64,000 nucleotides of DNA from Rhodovulum imhoffii (GTDB lineage Bacteria > Pseudomonadota > Alphaproteobacteria > Rhodobacterales > Rhodobacteraceae), in assembly GCF_003046545.1 (NCBI RefSeq), contig NZ_QAAA01000004.1, positions 1 through 64,000 of the forward strand, written 5' to 3'. Position numbers and translations under genes: made by a program. Shown in pieces: positions 1-8,725 of the stretch; the stretch's first letter is position 1, and each line of letters starts with the position of its first letter. The notes under the pieces are model-generated. The model was given only the letters and a program-made list of their open reading frames with translations. It made no database searches and was not told where the DNA came from.

Positions 1-543
1 AGTGTCCGCGGACAGGAGTTCGCCCGGAGCACTTGATTCCACATGCCTTTCCCGAAAGCACGGGTTCAGCTTCTCCAGGAAGGCGGCTTGCTCAGGGGTG
101 ATCTCGATCGCTTGCGCTGCGTTTTGTCGTTCCAGGGCCAACCAGCGCTCGATCTTGGTGCCGAGGCCGTGCTCGTGCAGGATCTTCTGGATCGTGATCG
201 ACGACACGCGTGTCCCTTCCAGCGCCAGCCTCGCCTCGTGCCGGTTGCAGCCATAGGCCGGGTGCTCGAGCGCCAAAGCCTTGATCCGCTCCACCACCTC
301 GGGAGGCGTCGTCTGCGGGTGGCTCTTGTGGATCGGCGGCAGGTCCTTCAGGCCCTCGAAGCCCTGGGTCTGAAACCGGCGCTTCCATTCGTAGAAACTG
401 GTCCGGTCCATGTCCCGCTGGCGGCACGCCTCGGCAACGTTGCCGAGTTCCCTTGCCAGCTCCAGAACGCTCAGGCGCTGCTGAGCAAGCTTGGTGGCGG
501 TATCACGCGGCGCAGCTTTCTTTGCTGTCGATGATCGCCCCAT
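1..543 (-). CDS. IS481-family transposase, N-terminal part (partial)
   Basis: An ATG at 543 opens a frame of 181 codons with no stop before the window edge. The first ~65 residues form a helix-turn-helix of the type that begins IS481-like transposases: ELARELGNVAEACRQRDMDR, then SFYEWKRRFQTQGFEGLKD. Next comes a second winged region with the hallmark HPAYGCNR (the 'yG..R' stretch) and a linker (KILHEHGLGTKIERW). The DDE catalytic core would lie beyond the window. A purine-rich GGAAGGAGGAA precedes the ATG. Whether the element is intact cannot be told here. Confidence 0.85.
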   Translation of the reverse strand, partial: MGRSSTAKKAAPRDTATKLAQQRLSVLELARELGNVAEACRQRDMDRTSFYEWKRRFQTQGFEGLKDLPPIHKSHPQTTPPEVVERIKALALEHPAYGCNRHEARLALEGTRVSSITIQKILHEHGLGTKIERWLALERQNAAQAIEITPEQAAFLEKLNPCFRERHVESSAPGELLSADT

Positions 544-621
544 GGGTGGTTCCTCCTTCCCGAAAATAGCACGGAAAGAAGGTTAAGTGGGCATTTGCGC
601 AACAGGGGGTGTTTGGTTACA
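1..621 (-). mobile_element. IS481-like insertion sequence, left end only
   Basis: The minus strand carries the 5' part of an IS481-type transposase running off the window start. On the minus strand the element begins with TGTAACCAAACACCCCC at about position 621, 78 bases before the transposase start. TG at the tip is typical of IS481/IS3-type ends. The other end lies outside the window, so the inverted repeat and target duplication cannot be verified. The outer boundary is inferred from the TG tip and from the end of the neighbouring regulator gene. Confidence 0.7.
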
Positions 622-1138
622 GGGATGCCGCGGCACGACTGGCCTGGTCGTAGTGGCCCGAAAGTGCGCGCAGATTGCGGGCGAGGTCGCGCATCTCGGG
701 ACCGGAAATATCGGTAGAGGCCAGGCCGTCCAGAAGGCATTGGCGCCGTATGTCGCGATATGCCTCACAAAGTGCGACCCCCTCGGGGGAGGTGCGATAG
801 AACACTTCCTTGCCGCGCTTCTCCGATGCCAACAACCCGGCCTTGAGAAGCTTGCGCAGGGCATAGTTCACGGTGTGGCTGTCTTCGATATTCAGGAGGA
901 AGCAGATGTCCGACAGGCGCTTGTCGCGTGAACGGTGATTGACATTGTGCAGAATCAGGATGTCGAGCGGGCTGAGATCGGGTTGGCCCGAGGCGGACAT
1001 GCAGCGCATCATCCAGCGTGAAAAGGCATTGAAGACGATGATCATTCCGAATTCCAGCTCGGACAGTTCCCATCCGTCACCTTCGGCCAGGTGACGGGAG
1101 GAGACTATCCGCCGTGCATCTTTCGCGTTTGCCGTCAT
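617..1138 (-). CDS. MarR-like winged-helix transcriptional regulator
   Basis: About 173 residues. The middle of the protein has MarR-type winged-helix features (SPLDILILHNVNH, then LSDICFLLNIEDSHTVNYAL and a wing around KRGKEVFYRTSPEG). It resembles the predicted MarR-type regulators grouped in COG5631. I chose the ATG at 1138 because AAAAGG lies about 8 bases upstream; a GTG at 1147 overlaps that site. The gene is divergent from the TRAP/5-oxoprolinase operon, so it is a plausible local regulator; this is inference from position. The stop TAA is formed by the tip of the adjacent insertion element, so a few C-terminal residues may have been replaced or lost. Confidence 0.75.
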   Translation of the reverse strand: MTANAKDARRIVSSRHLAEGDGWELSELEFGMIIVFNAFSRWMMRCMSASGQPDLSPLDILILHNVNHRSRDKRLSDICFLLNIEDSHTVNYALRKLLKAGLLASEKRGKEVFYRTSPEGVALCEAYRDIRRQCLLDGLASTDISGPEMRDLARNLRALSGHYDQASRAAASL

Positions 1139-1300
1139 TTTCCACACCTTTTCAAATACAAAACGTAAGTGTTTTACCAGTGTTATGGCCTTGACGGCCG
1201 AGTTTCAACGCTCCTGGTTCTGGTTTTGAGCCCGCCGGGGTGTGCGCAGGGAAATTATACCCCGCGTGAGTAATGGGATGGGGCTCAATATAACAATACG

Positions 1301-1328
1301 TTGACAATTTGTAAGCGTTATGTATGAA
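1301..1328 (+). promoter_or_regulatory. Candidate sigma70 promoter of the TRAP/pxp operon
   Basis: TTGACA at 1301-1306 is followed after 16 bases by TATGAA at 1323-1328, in a locally AT-rich stretch, 35 bases before the substrate-binding-protein start. The spacer contains GTAAGCGTT (1311-1319). A near copy, GTAAGTGTT, lies at 1165-1173 just upstream of the divergent regulator gene. The repeat could be an operator half-site; no experiment supports this yet. Confidence 0.5.
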
Positions 1329-1362
1329 AATGGTCAATACAGCTTTTCACGGGAGGACTGAA

Positions 1363-2334
1363 ATGTTTGTATCGCGTTATCTGGGCGGTCCGATTGCCGC
1401 CCTTGTCGGGCTTGCGATTCAGGTTCAGGCAGAGACATGGGATATGCCGACTCCTTACCCGGATGCGACATTCCACACTGTCAACATCCATGAGTTTGCC
1501 AAGGATGTGGCTGCCGCCACCGATGGCGGCCTCGAGATCAAGGTTCATTCGGCGGGGTCGTTGTTCAAACATCCCGAGATCAGCAAAGCCGTGCGCAGCG
1601 GTCAGGTTCCTGCGGGGGAGTTCTTTCTTTCGCTGCTGGCCAACGACAATGCCGCGTTCGGGATCGATTCGATGCCCTTTCTGGCCACCAATTACGAAGA
1701 CGCCCAGCGTCTTTGGGCGGCCCAGAAGGGCGTGATCGAGGCGCTTCTGGAAGATCAGGGGGTAATGGCGCTCTACGCGGTGCCCTGGCCGCCGCAGGGT
1801 CTTTACACGAATAAGGAAATAACTTCGGTCGACGATCTCGCGGGGCTGAAGTTTCGCACTTACAACGCGACCCTTGAGGAATTCGCGAATCTGGCCGGTG
1901 CCGCGCCCACACAGGTCGAAGTGCCGGACATTCCGCAGGCTTTCAGTACCGGGCGCGTCGAGGCGATGATCACCTCACCCTCGACCGGCGTGAACTCCAA
2001 GGCATGGGATTTCGTTTCCCACTACACCGATATCCAGGCCTGGATTCCCAAGAATATCGTCGTGGTGAACAAGCGGGCTTTCCAGCGCCTGGACGAGGCA
2101 ACGCAAGCCGCCATACTTGAGGCCGCCGCCGCCGCCGAAGCGCGCGGCTGGGAAATGAGCCGCGCCGAGACCGCGACCCAGACCGCCGCGTTGAAGGAAA
2201 ACGGGATCGTCGTTGTGGAGCCGTCCGAAGAACTGATGGCCGGTCTGCGTGCGATCGGTGTGCAAATGCTGGAAACCTGGAAGGCTGAAGCGGGGGACGC
2301 CGGCGCAGCCTTGCTGGGCGCTTATCAGCAATAA
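1363..2334 (+). CDS. TRAP transporter substrate-binding protein (DctP family)
   Basis: 323 residues. A signal peptide covers about residues 1-22 (cut after QVQA). The mature part has DctP-family features: TFHTVNIHEFAKDVAA near the start and LAGLKFRTYNATLEEFAN in the second lobe. ATG 1363 is preceded by GGGAGG at 1351; an upstream in-frame ATG at 1324 sits inside the likely promoter. It is the first gene of an operon with both TRAP membrane subunits and three 5-oxoprolinase subunits. 5-oxoproline (pyroglutamate) is therefore the likely ligand, by context only. The protein would act in the periplasm. Confidence 0.88.
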   Translation: MFVSRYLGGPIAALVGLAIQVQAETWDMPTPYPDATFHTVNIHEFAKDVAAATDGGLEIKVHSAGSLFKHPEISKAVRSGQVPAGEFFLSLLANDNAAFGIDSMPFLATNYEDAQRLWAAQKGVIEALLEDQGVMALYAVPWPPQGLYTNKEITSVDDLAGLKFRTYNATLEEFANLAGAAPTQVEVPDIPQAFSTGRVEAMITSPSTGVNSKAWDFVSHYTDIQAWIPKNIVVVNKRAFQRLDEATQAAILEAAAAAEARGWEMSRAETATQTAALKENGIVVVEPSEELMAGLRAIGVQMLETWKAEAGDAGAALLGAYQQ

Positions 2335-2391
2335 TCCAGATCGTCGGCGCCAGGCGCGACACCGCGCCTGGCATGATTTCGGGGGGCGGAC

Positions 2392-2940
2392 ATGCGGCGC
2401 AGTCTTGACCATGTTTATCGTGCGGCCGGGGGGCTCGCGGCGATCTTTATCCTGGCCATCGTGATTTTGGTTTTTGCCCAAGTTTGCCTGAACCTCGCGG
2501 ACAAGATCTCGATCCGGGTCGTGGGCAAGGGGATCGGGCTGACCATTCCGTCCTATTCCGATTTCACCGGGTTTTTCCTGGCGGCGTCTTCGTTTCTCGC
2601 CCTTGCCTATACGCTGCGCCAGGGGGGCCACATCCGGGTGACGCTGCTGACAGGTCGCCTGCCGGTCGGACTTCGCCGGATCTTCGATGTGAGCATCGTT
2701 CTGCTCGCACTTGTGATGAGCGCCTACGCAACCTGGTACATGATTGAGCTTGTCCGGGAATCCGTCGAATTCGGCGATCGCAGTTCCGGCATGGTGTCCG
2801 TGCCGCTGTGGCTGCCTCAGCTTCCTGTCGCTCTGGGTCTGGCCGTTCTGACCCTTGCCCTGGCGGATGACCTGGTCGGACTCCTGCGCGGTCGCGCGGC
2901 CTCCTGGGAAGGCAAGGACGAAAGTCTGCTGAGCGAATAG
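2392..2940 (+). CDS. TRAP transporter small membrane subunit (DctQ family)
   Basis: 182 residues with four hydrophobic segments (about 14-36, 54-74, 92-116 and 134-156), as usual for DctQ proteins. The stretch LRQGGHIRVTLL after the second segment is a family hallmark. It lies between the binding protein (57-base gap) and the large permease subunit (9-base gap), so it should form the Na+-dependent importer with them in the inner membrane. Confidence 0.88.
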   Translation: MRRSLDHVYRAAGGLAAIFILAIVILVFAQVCLNLADKISIRVVGKGIGLTIPSYSDFTGFFLAASSFLALAYTLRQGGHIRVTLLTGRLPVGLRRIFDVSIVLLALVMSAYATWYMIELVRESVEFGDRSSGMVSVPLWLPQLPVALGLAVLTLALADDLVGLLRGRAASWEGKDESLLSE

Positions 2941-2949
2941 GGGGGTGAC

Positions 2950-4245
2950 ATGTCGATCGCTGTACTTTCCATCGTCCTGCTGATCTTGCTGTTTGGTTTT
3001 CTTGGCGCGGGCCTTTGGGTGGCCTTCTCGCTTCTGGGGGTCGGAATCGCCGCAATGGCGCTGTTTTCGGATGCGCCGCTGGGGCTGGTCATGGCCACGA
3101 CGATATGGGGGCACAGCAATTCCTGGGCGCTGGCGGCACTGCCGCTTTTCATCTGGATGGGGGAGATCCTGTTTCGCTCGAAGCTGAGCGAGGACATGTT
3201 CGCAGGTCTTTCGCCCTGGATGAACCGCCTGCCGGGCCAGCTTTTGCATGTCAACATCTTCGCGTGCGGGATTTTCGCAGCGGTTTCGGGGTCGTCGGCG
3301 GCCACGGCGGCCACGATCGGCAAGATGTCGATCCCCGAATTGTCGCGTCGTGGATATCCCGAAAGGATGGTCATCGGCACGCTGGCCGGCTCCGCTACGC
3401 TGGGCCTGCTGATTCCGCCCTCGATCATCCTGATCGTCTATGGCGTGGCCACCGAGCAATCCATCGCAAGGCTGTTCATTGCCGGGATCTTGCCGGGTCT
3501 TCTGCTGGTCGCGCTGTTCGTCGGATATGTCGCGATCTGGGCGGCGATGAACCGTCATAAGTTGCCGGTGGAGGATTTCAAGGCCACCTTCAGGGGAAAA
3601 CTGCACGGGTCGCGCCGGTTGTTGCCCGTGATCCTGCTGATCGGGGGGGTCATCGGTTCGATCTATACGGGCATCGCCTCCCCCACCGATGCCGCCGCGG
3701 TGGGCGTGGTCCTTGCGCTGGTGCTGTCATGGGCCTCGGGAACGCTGACACGCAAAACCTTTGTCGACGGGCTGATGGGGGCGACTGTCACCTCCTGCAT
3801 GATCGCCTTCATCCTTGCCGGGGCCTCGTTCCTGACCGTTGCCATGGGCTTTACCGGCATTCCCCGTATCCTGGCGGAAGCGATCGGTTCCCTGGGTCTT
3901 TCGACGGTCACCCTGCTCGCGGCGCTGACGGTTTTCTTTGTGATTTTGGGGTGTTTTCTTGATGGAATTTCCGTCGTGGTTCTGACCGCTTCGGTGATCA
4001 TGCCAATGGTGTTGCAAGCCGGTATCGACCCGCTTTGGTTCGGTATCTTTCTGGTGATCGTGGTCGAGATGTCACAGATCACACCACCGGTGGGGTTCAA
4101 CCTTTTCGTGCTGCAATCCCTCACGGGGCGCGATATCCTCACGGTGGCGCGCGCCGCGCTGCCATTCTTTTTCCTGATGATCGTGGCGCTTGTCCTCATC
4201 ATGGTTTTCCCCGTCATCGTCACTTACTTGCCGGATCGGATGTGA
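2950..4245 (+). CDS. TRAP transporter large permease subunit (DctM family)
   Basis: 431 residues, the normal DctM length, almost entirely hydrophobic with about a dozen membrane segments. Family signatures are visible: SGSSAATAATIGKMSIPE, the pair LLIPPSIILIVYG, and ASPTDAAAVGV near the middle. The last segments contain ITPPVGFNLFVLQ. This subunit carries the transport path. Its stop overlaps the GTG start of the next gene, which suggests translational coupling to the catabolic enzymes. Confidence 0.92.
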   Translation: MSIAVLSIVLLILLFGFLGAGLWVAFSLLGVGIAAMALFSDAPLGLVMATTIWGHSNSWALAALPLFIWMGEILFRSKLSEDMFAGLSPWMNRLPGQLLHVNIFACGIFAAVSGSSAATAATIGKMSIPELSRRGYPERMVIGTLAGSATLGLLIPPSIILIVYGVATEQSIARLFIAGILPGLLLVALFVGYVAIWAAMNRHKLPVEDFKATFRGKLHGSRRLLPVILLIGGVIGSIYTGIASPTDAAAVGVVLALVLSWASGTLTRKTFVDGLMGATVTSCMIAFILAGASFLTVAMGFTGIPRILAEAIGSLGLSTVTLLAALTVFFVILGCFLDGISVVVLTASVIMPMVLQAGIDPLWFGIFLVIVVEMSQITPPVGFNLFVLQSLTGRDILTVARAALPFFFLMIVALVLIMVFPVIVTYLPDRM

Positions 4246-4991
4246 CTGAGACAGGGGATCTTCCGGGCCGGTTTCCCGTGGTCAGAAGCGCCGGAGTCGA
4301 TGGCCTTCTGGTCAGCTTTGCCGACGGGTTGAGCGAACCCGCAAACCGCGCCGCCCTTGCCTTTCGAGGGGCATTGGAGGCCCAGGACTGGGATGGCATG
4401 GAGGAAACGTCTTCCTCCCTTGTTTCCGCATATCTGCGGTTCGATCCGCTTCGGGTCAGCCATGAGACGATCTCCGGGCAGGTGCGCGCGCTTCTGGCAG
4501 CGCAGGATTGGTATGCCGCCCAATTGCCAGGGCGGCGGCGGTTCTGGCGCATCCCCACGGTTTTCGGCACAGCCCTTGCCCCGCAACTGGCGCAGGCGGC
4601 CGCCGCAGCGGGGATGAGCGAAACGCAAGCCATCGCATCTTTGTCCACTGCGCGAGTCCGGGTGCAGACCATCGGTTTCGCCCCCGGTCAGCCCTATCTG
4701 GGTGAATTGCCCGCGGCCTGGGATATTCCGCGCCAGAGTCAGTTGACCGAACGCATCCCCGAAGGCGCCTTGGCGGTGGCGATCCGGCAGCTGGTGCTGT
4801 TTTCGGTCACAACGCCCACGGGCTGGCAACATGTGGGCCAGACTGCGATCCGGTTGTTTCAGCCCGAAGCGGCGGAGCCGTTCCTGTTGCGGGCGGGGGA
4901 TGAAGTGCAGTTCGTTCCGATTGGTCCGGAGGCTCTTGAGACCCTGCGCCGCGATCCGCGGGGCGGAGCGACCTGTGAGACGGCAGGATGA
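4242..4991 (+). CDS. pxpB: 5-oxoprolinase subunit B (KipI family)
   Basis: 249 residues with a GTG start that overlaps the permease stop (GTGA). It shows the KipI/allophanate-hydrolase subunit 1 pattern: DGLLVSFADG near the N-terminus and the core GFAPGQPYLGELP, then IPEGALAVAIRQL and TPTGWQHVG. PxpA, PxpB and PxpC together hydrolyse 5-oxoproline to glutamate using ATP. The order B-C-A after a TRAP transporter fits an uptake-and-use operon. The stop overlaps the next start (ATGA). Confidence 0.88.
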   Translation: MTETGDLPGRFPVVRSAGVDGLLVSFADGLSEPANRAALAFRGALEAQDWDGMEETSSSLVSAYLRFDPLRVSHETISGQVRALLAAQDWYAAQLPGRRRFWRIPTVFGTALAPQLAQAAAAAGMSETQAIASLSTARVRVQTIGFAPGQPYLGELPAAWDIPRQSQLTERIPEGALAVAIRQLVLFSVTTPTGWQHVGQTAIRLFQPEAAEPFLLRAGDEVQFVPIGPEALETLRRDPRGGATCETAG

Positions 4992-6004
4992 GCCGGTCGC
5001 TTCTGATCCACCGGGCCGGGCCGGGCCTGACGCTTCAGGACCTGGGGCGCAGCGGGTACCTGGATGTGGGGTTGTCGCGGGGGGGGGCGGCGGACCGGCT
5101 GGCGCTTTTTGAGGGCGCGGCCCTGCTCGGGCAGGAGGCGGGAGCCGTGGTCGTCGAGATGGCCGCGATGGGGGGAGAGTTCGAAGCGACGCAGGATATC
5201 CGCATTGCCCTGACCGGGGCGCCGATGCGGGCGAAACTGGATGGGGCGCCACTGGTCTGGAATGCGTCCCATCTTTTGCCGGCGGGTGCACGGTTGTCGA
5301 TCGGTCCGGTTCTGCACGGTTGCTATGGCTATCTGCATGTCGGCGGGGGTATTGAAGGCAACCGCCTGATGGGGGCGCAATCGGCGCATTTGTCGGCGGG
5401 GGTAGGCGGTGTGCTGGCGGCGGGCGACAGGCTGGAAATCGGACCCGATGGCGGCACGGAAACCGGCATGACGCTTGACCGGGATGACCGCTTCACCGGG
5501 GGGGCCGTGCGCATCGTTGCCAGCTTCCAAACCCATCTTTTTGCCGCCGCAGACCTGGAGCGGTTCTGTTCGGCGCCCCTGCGCCGGGATGCACGGGCCA
5601 ACCGCATGGGGGTGCGTCTGACCCCCGAGGGGGTCGGGTTCCATGTCGAGGGCGGGCGCAATGTGCTGTCCGAGGTCATAATTCCGGGAGATATTCAGAT
5701 CACGGGGGATGGCACGCCCTTTGTGCTGATGTCCGAATGCCAAACCACCGGCGGCTATCCAAGGATCGGAACCGTAGTGCCCTGCGATCTGCCCCGGATG
5801 GCACAGGCGCCAGCCGGGGCAGAGGTGTGGTTTCGCTTTGTCGGGCAGGATGAGGCGGTTGCCCTTGAACAGGCTGCCGCCGGGGCGCGGGCCGCGCTGC
5901 GCCGCCGTCTCCGCCCGCTCATCCGTGACCCGCGCCGGATGGCCGACCTGCTTTCCTTTCAACTGATCAGTGGTGTCGTCTCCGGTGGCGAGCCCGACAC
6001 CTGA
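4988..6004 (+). CDS. pxpC: 5-oxoprolinase subunit C (KipA family)
   Basis: 338 residues. The family opening is present (GPGLTLQDLGRSGYLDVGLS), followed by GGAADRLALFEGAALLG, which matches the biotin-dependent-carboxyltransferase-like KipA/PxpC family. A C-terminal block reads LMSECQTTGGYPRIGTV. It forms the 5-oxoprolinase complex with PxpB and PxpA. The start overlaps the pxpB stop by four bases. Older annotations would call it an allophanate hydrolase or urea amidolyase-related subunit; the presence of pxpA supports the 5-oxoprolinase role. Confidence 0.88.
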   Translation: MSRSLLIHRAGPGLTLQDLGRSGYLDVGLSRGGAADRLALFEGAALLGQEAGAVVVEMAAMGGEFEATQDIRIALTGAPMRAKLDGAPLVWNASHLLPAGARLSIGPVLHGCYGYLHVGGGIEGNRLMGAQSAHLSAGVGGVLAAGDRLEIGPDGGTETGMTLDRDDRFTGGAVRIVASFQTHLFAAADLERFCSAPLRRDARANRMGVRLTPEGVGFHVEGGRNVLSEVIIPGDIQITGDGTPFVLMSECQTTGGYPRIGTVVPCDLPRMAQAPAGAEVWFRFVGQDEAVALEQAAAGARAALRRRLRPLIRDPRRMADLLSFQLISGVVSGGEPDT

Positions 6005-6014
6005 GGAGGAGTTC

Positions 6015-6788
6015 ATGACGCAAACCGTGGATCTTAATGCCGACATGGGGGAAAGCTACGGCGCCTGGACCATGGGCGACGATGCGGCGCTGCTGAATAT
6101 CGTCACTTCGGCCAATGTCGCGTGTGGCTTTCATGCGGGGGACTGGAACGTTATGGCGGCCACCATGCGTGCGGCGGTGGCCAATGGGGTGGGGATCGGG
6201 GCGCATCCGGGTTTCCCTGACCTGCATGGCTTTGGCCGCCAGCGGATGAATATGCCGCTCGCGTCTTTGCAAAACCTCGTACGCTATCAGATCGGTGCGG
6301 CACAGGCGATGGCCATGGCGGCGGGCGGCAGAATACGCCACGTGAAACTGCACGGGGCCTTGGCCAACATGGCATCCGAGGACCAGGAACTTGCAACCGC
6401 CTGTTATCGGGCCGCCTTGTCGGTTGCGCCGGACATTGTCCTCATGGTTCTGGCGGGCACGGCACAACAGCGTGCGGCGCAGGCCCTTGGTGCGCCCACG
6501 GCATGCGAGATCTTCGCGGACCGCGCCTACAACGACGATGCCAGCCTGGTCGATCGAAGCCGACCCGGCGCCGTCATTCACGATCCTGGCCTTGCGGGCC
6601 AGCGGGTATCCCGGATGGTTCGTGAGGGTGCGATCATCACCGAAAGCGGGAACCGGGTTCCCACCCGGATCGACACCATCTGCCTGCATGGCGACACACC
6701 TGCCGCCGTCCGCATCGCCGCCGAGGTGCGCCGGTGCCTGAAGGCGGACGGGGTTGAACTGGCGCTATTCGGCGGCGAACCGGTTTGA
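6015..6788 (+). CDS. pxpA: 5-oxoprolinase subunit A (LamB/YcsF family)
   Basis: 257 residues. LamB/YcsF signatures are clear: VDLNADMGESYGAW at the N-terminus, SANVACGFHAGDW around residue 35, and IGAHPGFPDLHGFGRQ. I chose ATG 6015 because GAGGAGGA precedes it and the LNADMGE motif starts a few residues later. It ends the TRAP/pxp operon. The next gene (ureG) is convergent, with 206 bases between them. Confidence 0.92.
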   Translation: MTQTVDLNADMGESYGAWTMGDDAALLNIVTSANVACGFHAGDWNVMAATMRAAVANGVGIGAHPGFPDLHGFGRQRMNMPLASLQNLVRYQIGAAQAMAMAAGGRIRHVKLHGALANMASEDQELATACYRAALSVAPDIVLMVLAGTAQQRAAQALGAPTACEIFADRAYNDDASLVDRSRPGAVIHDPGLAGQRVSRMVREGAIITESGNRVPTRIDTICLHGDTPAAVRIAAEVRRCLKADGVELALFGGEPV

Positions 6789-6994
6789 AGGCCTGCGGGT
6801 CCCGCGGATGCGCCCTGGCGCGACGCCCGCCGGGGGCAAGCTTCAGACCGAAACCGGGGCAGGGCCGGTTCCGGTCGCGCCAATCCAGGGCGTATCGGCG
6901 GCTCCAATGCCGAAGTGGCGGATAAAACGAGTTTTGGCACATGTGGAGCGCGCGCGGTGGGGCCCGGCGCAGATACCCTTAAAGCGTTCGCGCA

Positions 6995-7642
6995 TCAAAC
7001 CTGGGACGGGGCATGTCTCTGCGACGGCTTTTCCAGCCCGCCGATCTCTTGAATATGCGTCACAACGGCCCCCACGCCCTTGCGTTGCCGCAGGCAGGTG
7101 AAGACGAAGGGGCGACCGGAGCGCATCCTTTCGGCATCGCGTTCCATGACTGACAGGTCGGCCCCGACATGCGGGGCCAGATCGCATTTGTTGATCAGAA
7201 GAAGGTCGGACCGGGTGATTGCGGGGCCTCCTTTGCGCGGGATTTCTTCGCCGGCGGCCACGTCGATCACGTAGATCGTCATGTCGGCCAGTTCCGGGCT
7301 GAACGTGGCCGAGAGGTTGTCTCCGCCGCTTTCGATCAGGACGATTTCCACGTCCGGGTGGCGCGCCTGTATCTCGGCGACCGCGGCCAGATTGATGGAG
7401 GCGTCCTCCCGGATGGCGGTATGTGGGCACCCCCCGGTTTCAACGCCAATGATCCGGTCCAGGGAAAGCACCTGCATGCGCATCAGGGCCTCGGCGTCCT
7501 CCCTGGTGTAGATGTCATTGGTGATCACCCCGATGGAATGATCCGCGCGCAACGCTTCGCAAAGCGCGGCGGTCAGGGTTGTCTTGCCGGCGCCGACCGG
7601 CCCGCCGATGCCGATACGGAGTGGACCGTTGAATTTTGTCAT
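6995..7642 (-). CDS. ureG: Urease accessory GTPase UreG
   Basis: 215 residues. The P-loop GGPVGAGKT is near residue 14, and the nickel-binding CPH motif is in [14 protein letters not shown]. Further family motifs are [19 protein letters not shown] and the GTPase specificity stretch [13 protein letters not shown]. UreG hydrolyses GTP to deliver nickel to the urease active site with UreE, UreF and UreD. The start at 7642 overlaps the ureF stop by four bases. This is the last gene of the operon. Confidence 0.95.
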   Translation of the reverse strand: MTKFNGPLRIGIGGPVGAGKTTLTAALCEALRADHSIGVITNDIYTREDAEALMRMQVLSLDRIIGVETGGCPHTAIREDASINLAAVAEIQARHPDVEIVLIESGGDNLSATFSPELADMTIYVIDVAAGEEIPRKGGPAITRSDLLLINKCDLAPHVGADLSVMERDAERMRSGRPFVFTCLRQRKGVGAVVTHIQEIGGLEKPSQRHAPSQV

Positions 7643-8310
7643 GTGCGGAAGATCCTCGAATGCTGGGTTTCGTGTCTCAGCGCGGCGATATCGGCCAGAA
7701 AGGCCGTGCCTGAGAGTGTCTCCAGGTCGCCAGGGGCGGTGGTTTCGGCGACAGTCCGGCAAAGCGGTGCGACATCGCGGATGACCCGCTGGCCTTCGGT
7801 TTGGCCAATGGGAATCAGTCGCATGCCAACGGAGGCAAGGGTGCTGGCAAAGGCATGCAGATACATTGATGCGGTTGCGATCTGTGGCAGGCCAAATAAG
7901 GACGCGGCGTGGCCCACAGCGACGGGATAGGCCAGATTGCCAAGCCGTTTCCCCCAGACCTGCTCGGTCACCCGGCAAAATGCGGCGCCCTGGAGTTCCG
8001 TCTCCAGGAGCCGTTCCCGGCCGGGCGCGAAGGCGCGGCAGGCGGCATCGATCCCCGCGAGGCGCCGAGTATCCCTTGCGCGATAGGCTGCGGCAAGAAA
8101 CACGGCGTCGGATTTGCCTGTTCCATGAAGCAGGATATCAGAAATCCAGGTACGCAAGGTTGCCGCATCTGCCACATCGCCCGCGTCGATCGCCCATTCC
8201 AGCCCATGGGAATAGCTGAAGGCGCCAATGGGGCAGGCCGGGGAAAACCACTGCGCAAGGGTCAGGAGTTCTGTGTCAGTGGTTGTGGCCATGGGTGCGT
8301 CCGTAGCCAT
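7639..8310 (-). CDS. ureF: Urease accessory protein UreF
   Basis: About 223 residues from the ATG at 8310, which has GAAGGCGG upstream; a second ATG at 8292 is possible. UreF motifs are [21 protein letters not shown] near the start and a helical body with [20 protein letters not shown]. UreF links UreD-bound apourease to UreG and times GTP hydrolysis. The 5' end overlaps the end of ureE, as is common in compact urease operons. Confidence 0.92.
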   Translation of the reverse strand: MATDAPMATTTDTELLTLAQWFSPACPIGAFSYSHGLEWAIDAGDVADAATLRTWISDILLHGTGKSDAVFLAAAYRARDTRRLAGIDAACRAFAPGRERLLETELQGAAFCRVTEQVWGKRLGNLAYPVAVGHAASLFGLPQIATASMYLHAFASTLASVGMRLIPIGQTEGQRVIRDVAPLCRTVAETTAPGDLETLSGTAFLADIAALRHETQHSRIFRT

Positions 8311-8725
8311 AGGCACCGCCTTCGGGCAGGAAGGGTTCGAATATCTCCGCAACGGATGCGTCCAGACGTTCCAGCATTTCGCGGATCACATGGTCTTGCT
8401 GGATGACGAGCCGGTCGGGGCCAATCTGACACGGGGTGTGCCGGTTGCCGATATGCCAGGCCAGCCGGGTCAGATCCTGACCGGTCACACTGAACAGGGG
8501 TTCTTTGGCGGCGGTTATCCCGATATAACGCCCGTCGGTCAGTTCGAAGGCGTCTCCGGGATTGAGCGATACGGTATGTTTCAGATCGACAAGGACCGTC
8601 CCGCCATTCACGGTTCGTACGACCTTGCGCCGCAAAAACCTGTCATCATAGGTCAGGACGCAGTGTTCGAAGCCGGTGTGCCAATCGCCTGCGCGCCGGA
8701 TATTTTGTGCGATATAGTTTGTCAT
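8276..8725 (-). CDS. ureE: Urease nickel metallochaperone UreE
   Basis: 149 residues with a UreE N-terminal domain and a C-terminal metal-binding domain (ARLAWHIGNRHTPCQ-like region, here LTRLAWHIGNRHTPCQIG). The conserved metal-binding histidine lies in WHIGNRH, and a short C-terminal tail ends in [10 protein letters not shown]. The tail is much shorter than the long polyhistidine tails of some homologues. The start overlaps the ureC stop by one base (TGATG). Confidence 0.93.
   Translation of the reverse strand: MTNYIAQNIRRAGDWHTGFEHCVLTYDDRFLRRKVVRTVNGGTVLVDLKHTVSLNPGDAFELTDGRYIGITAAKEPLFSVTGQDLTRLAWHIGNRHTPCQIGPDRLVIQQDHVIREMLERLDASVAEIFEPFLPEGGAYGYGRTHGHNH

Noticed and set aside
1975-3606. 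Long open frame (543 codons) on the minus strand across the TRAP genes
   Set aside because: The plus-strand genes have recognisable TRAP motifs, ribosome binding sites and coupled starts. The minus-strand translation is rich in Arg, Gln, Asp and His, as expected from the complement of hydrophobic high-GC codons.
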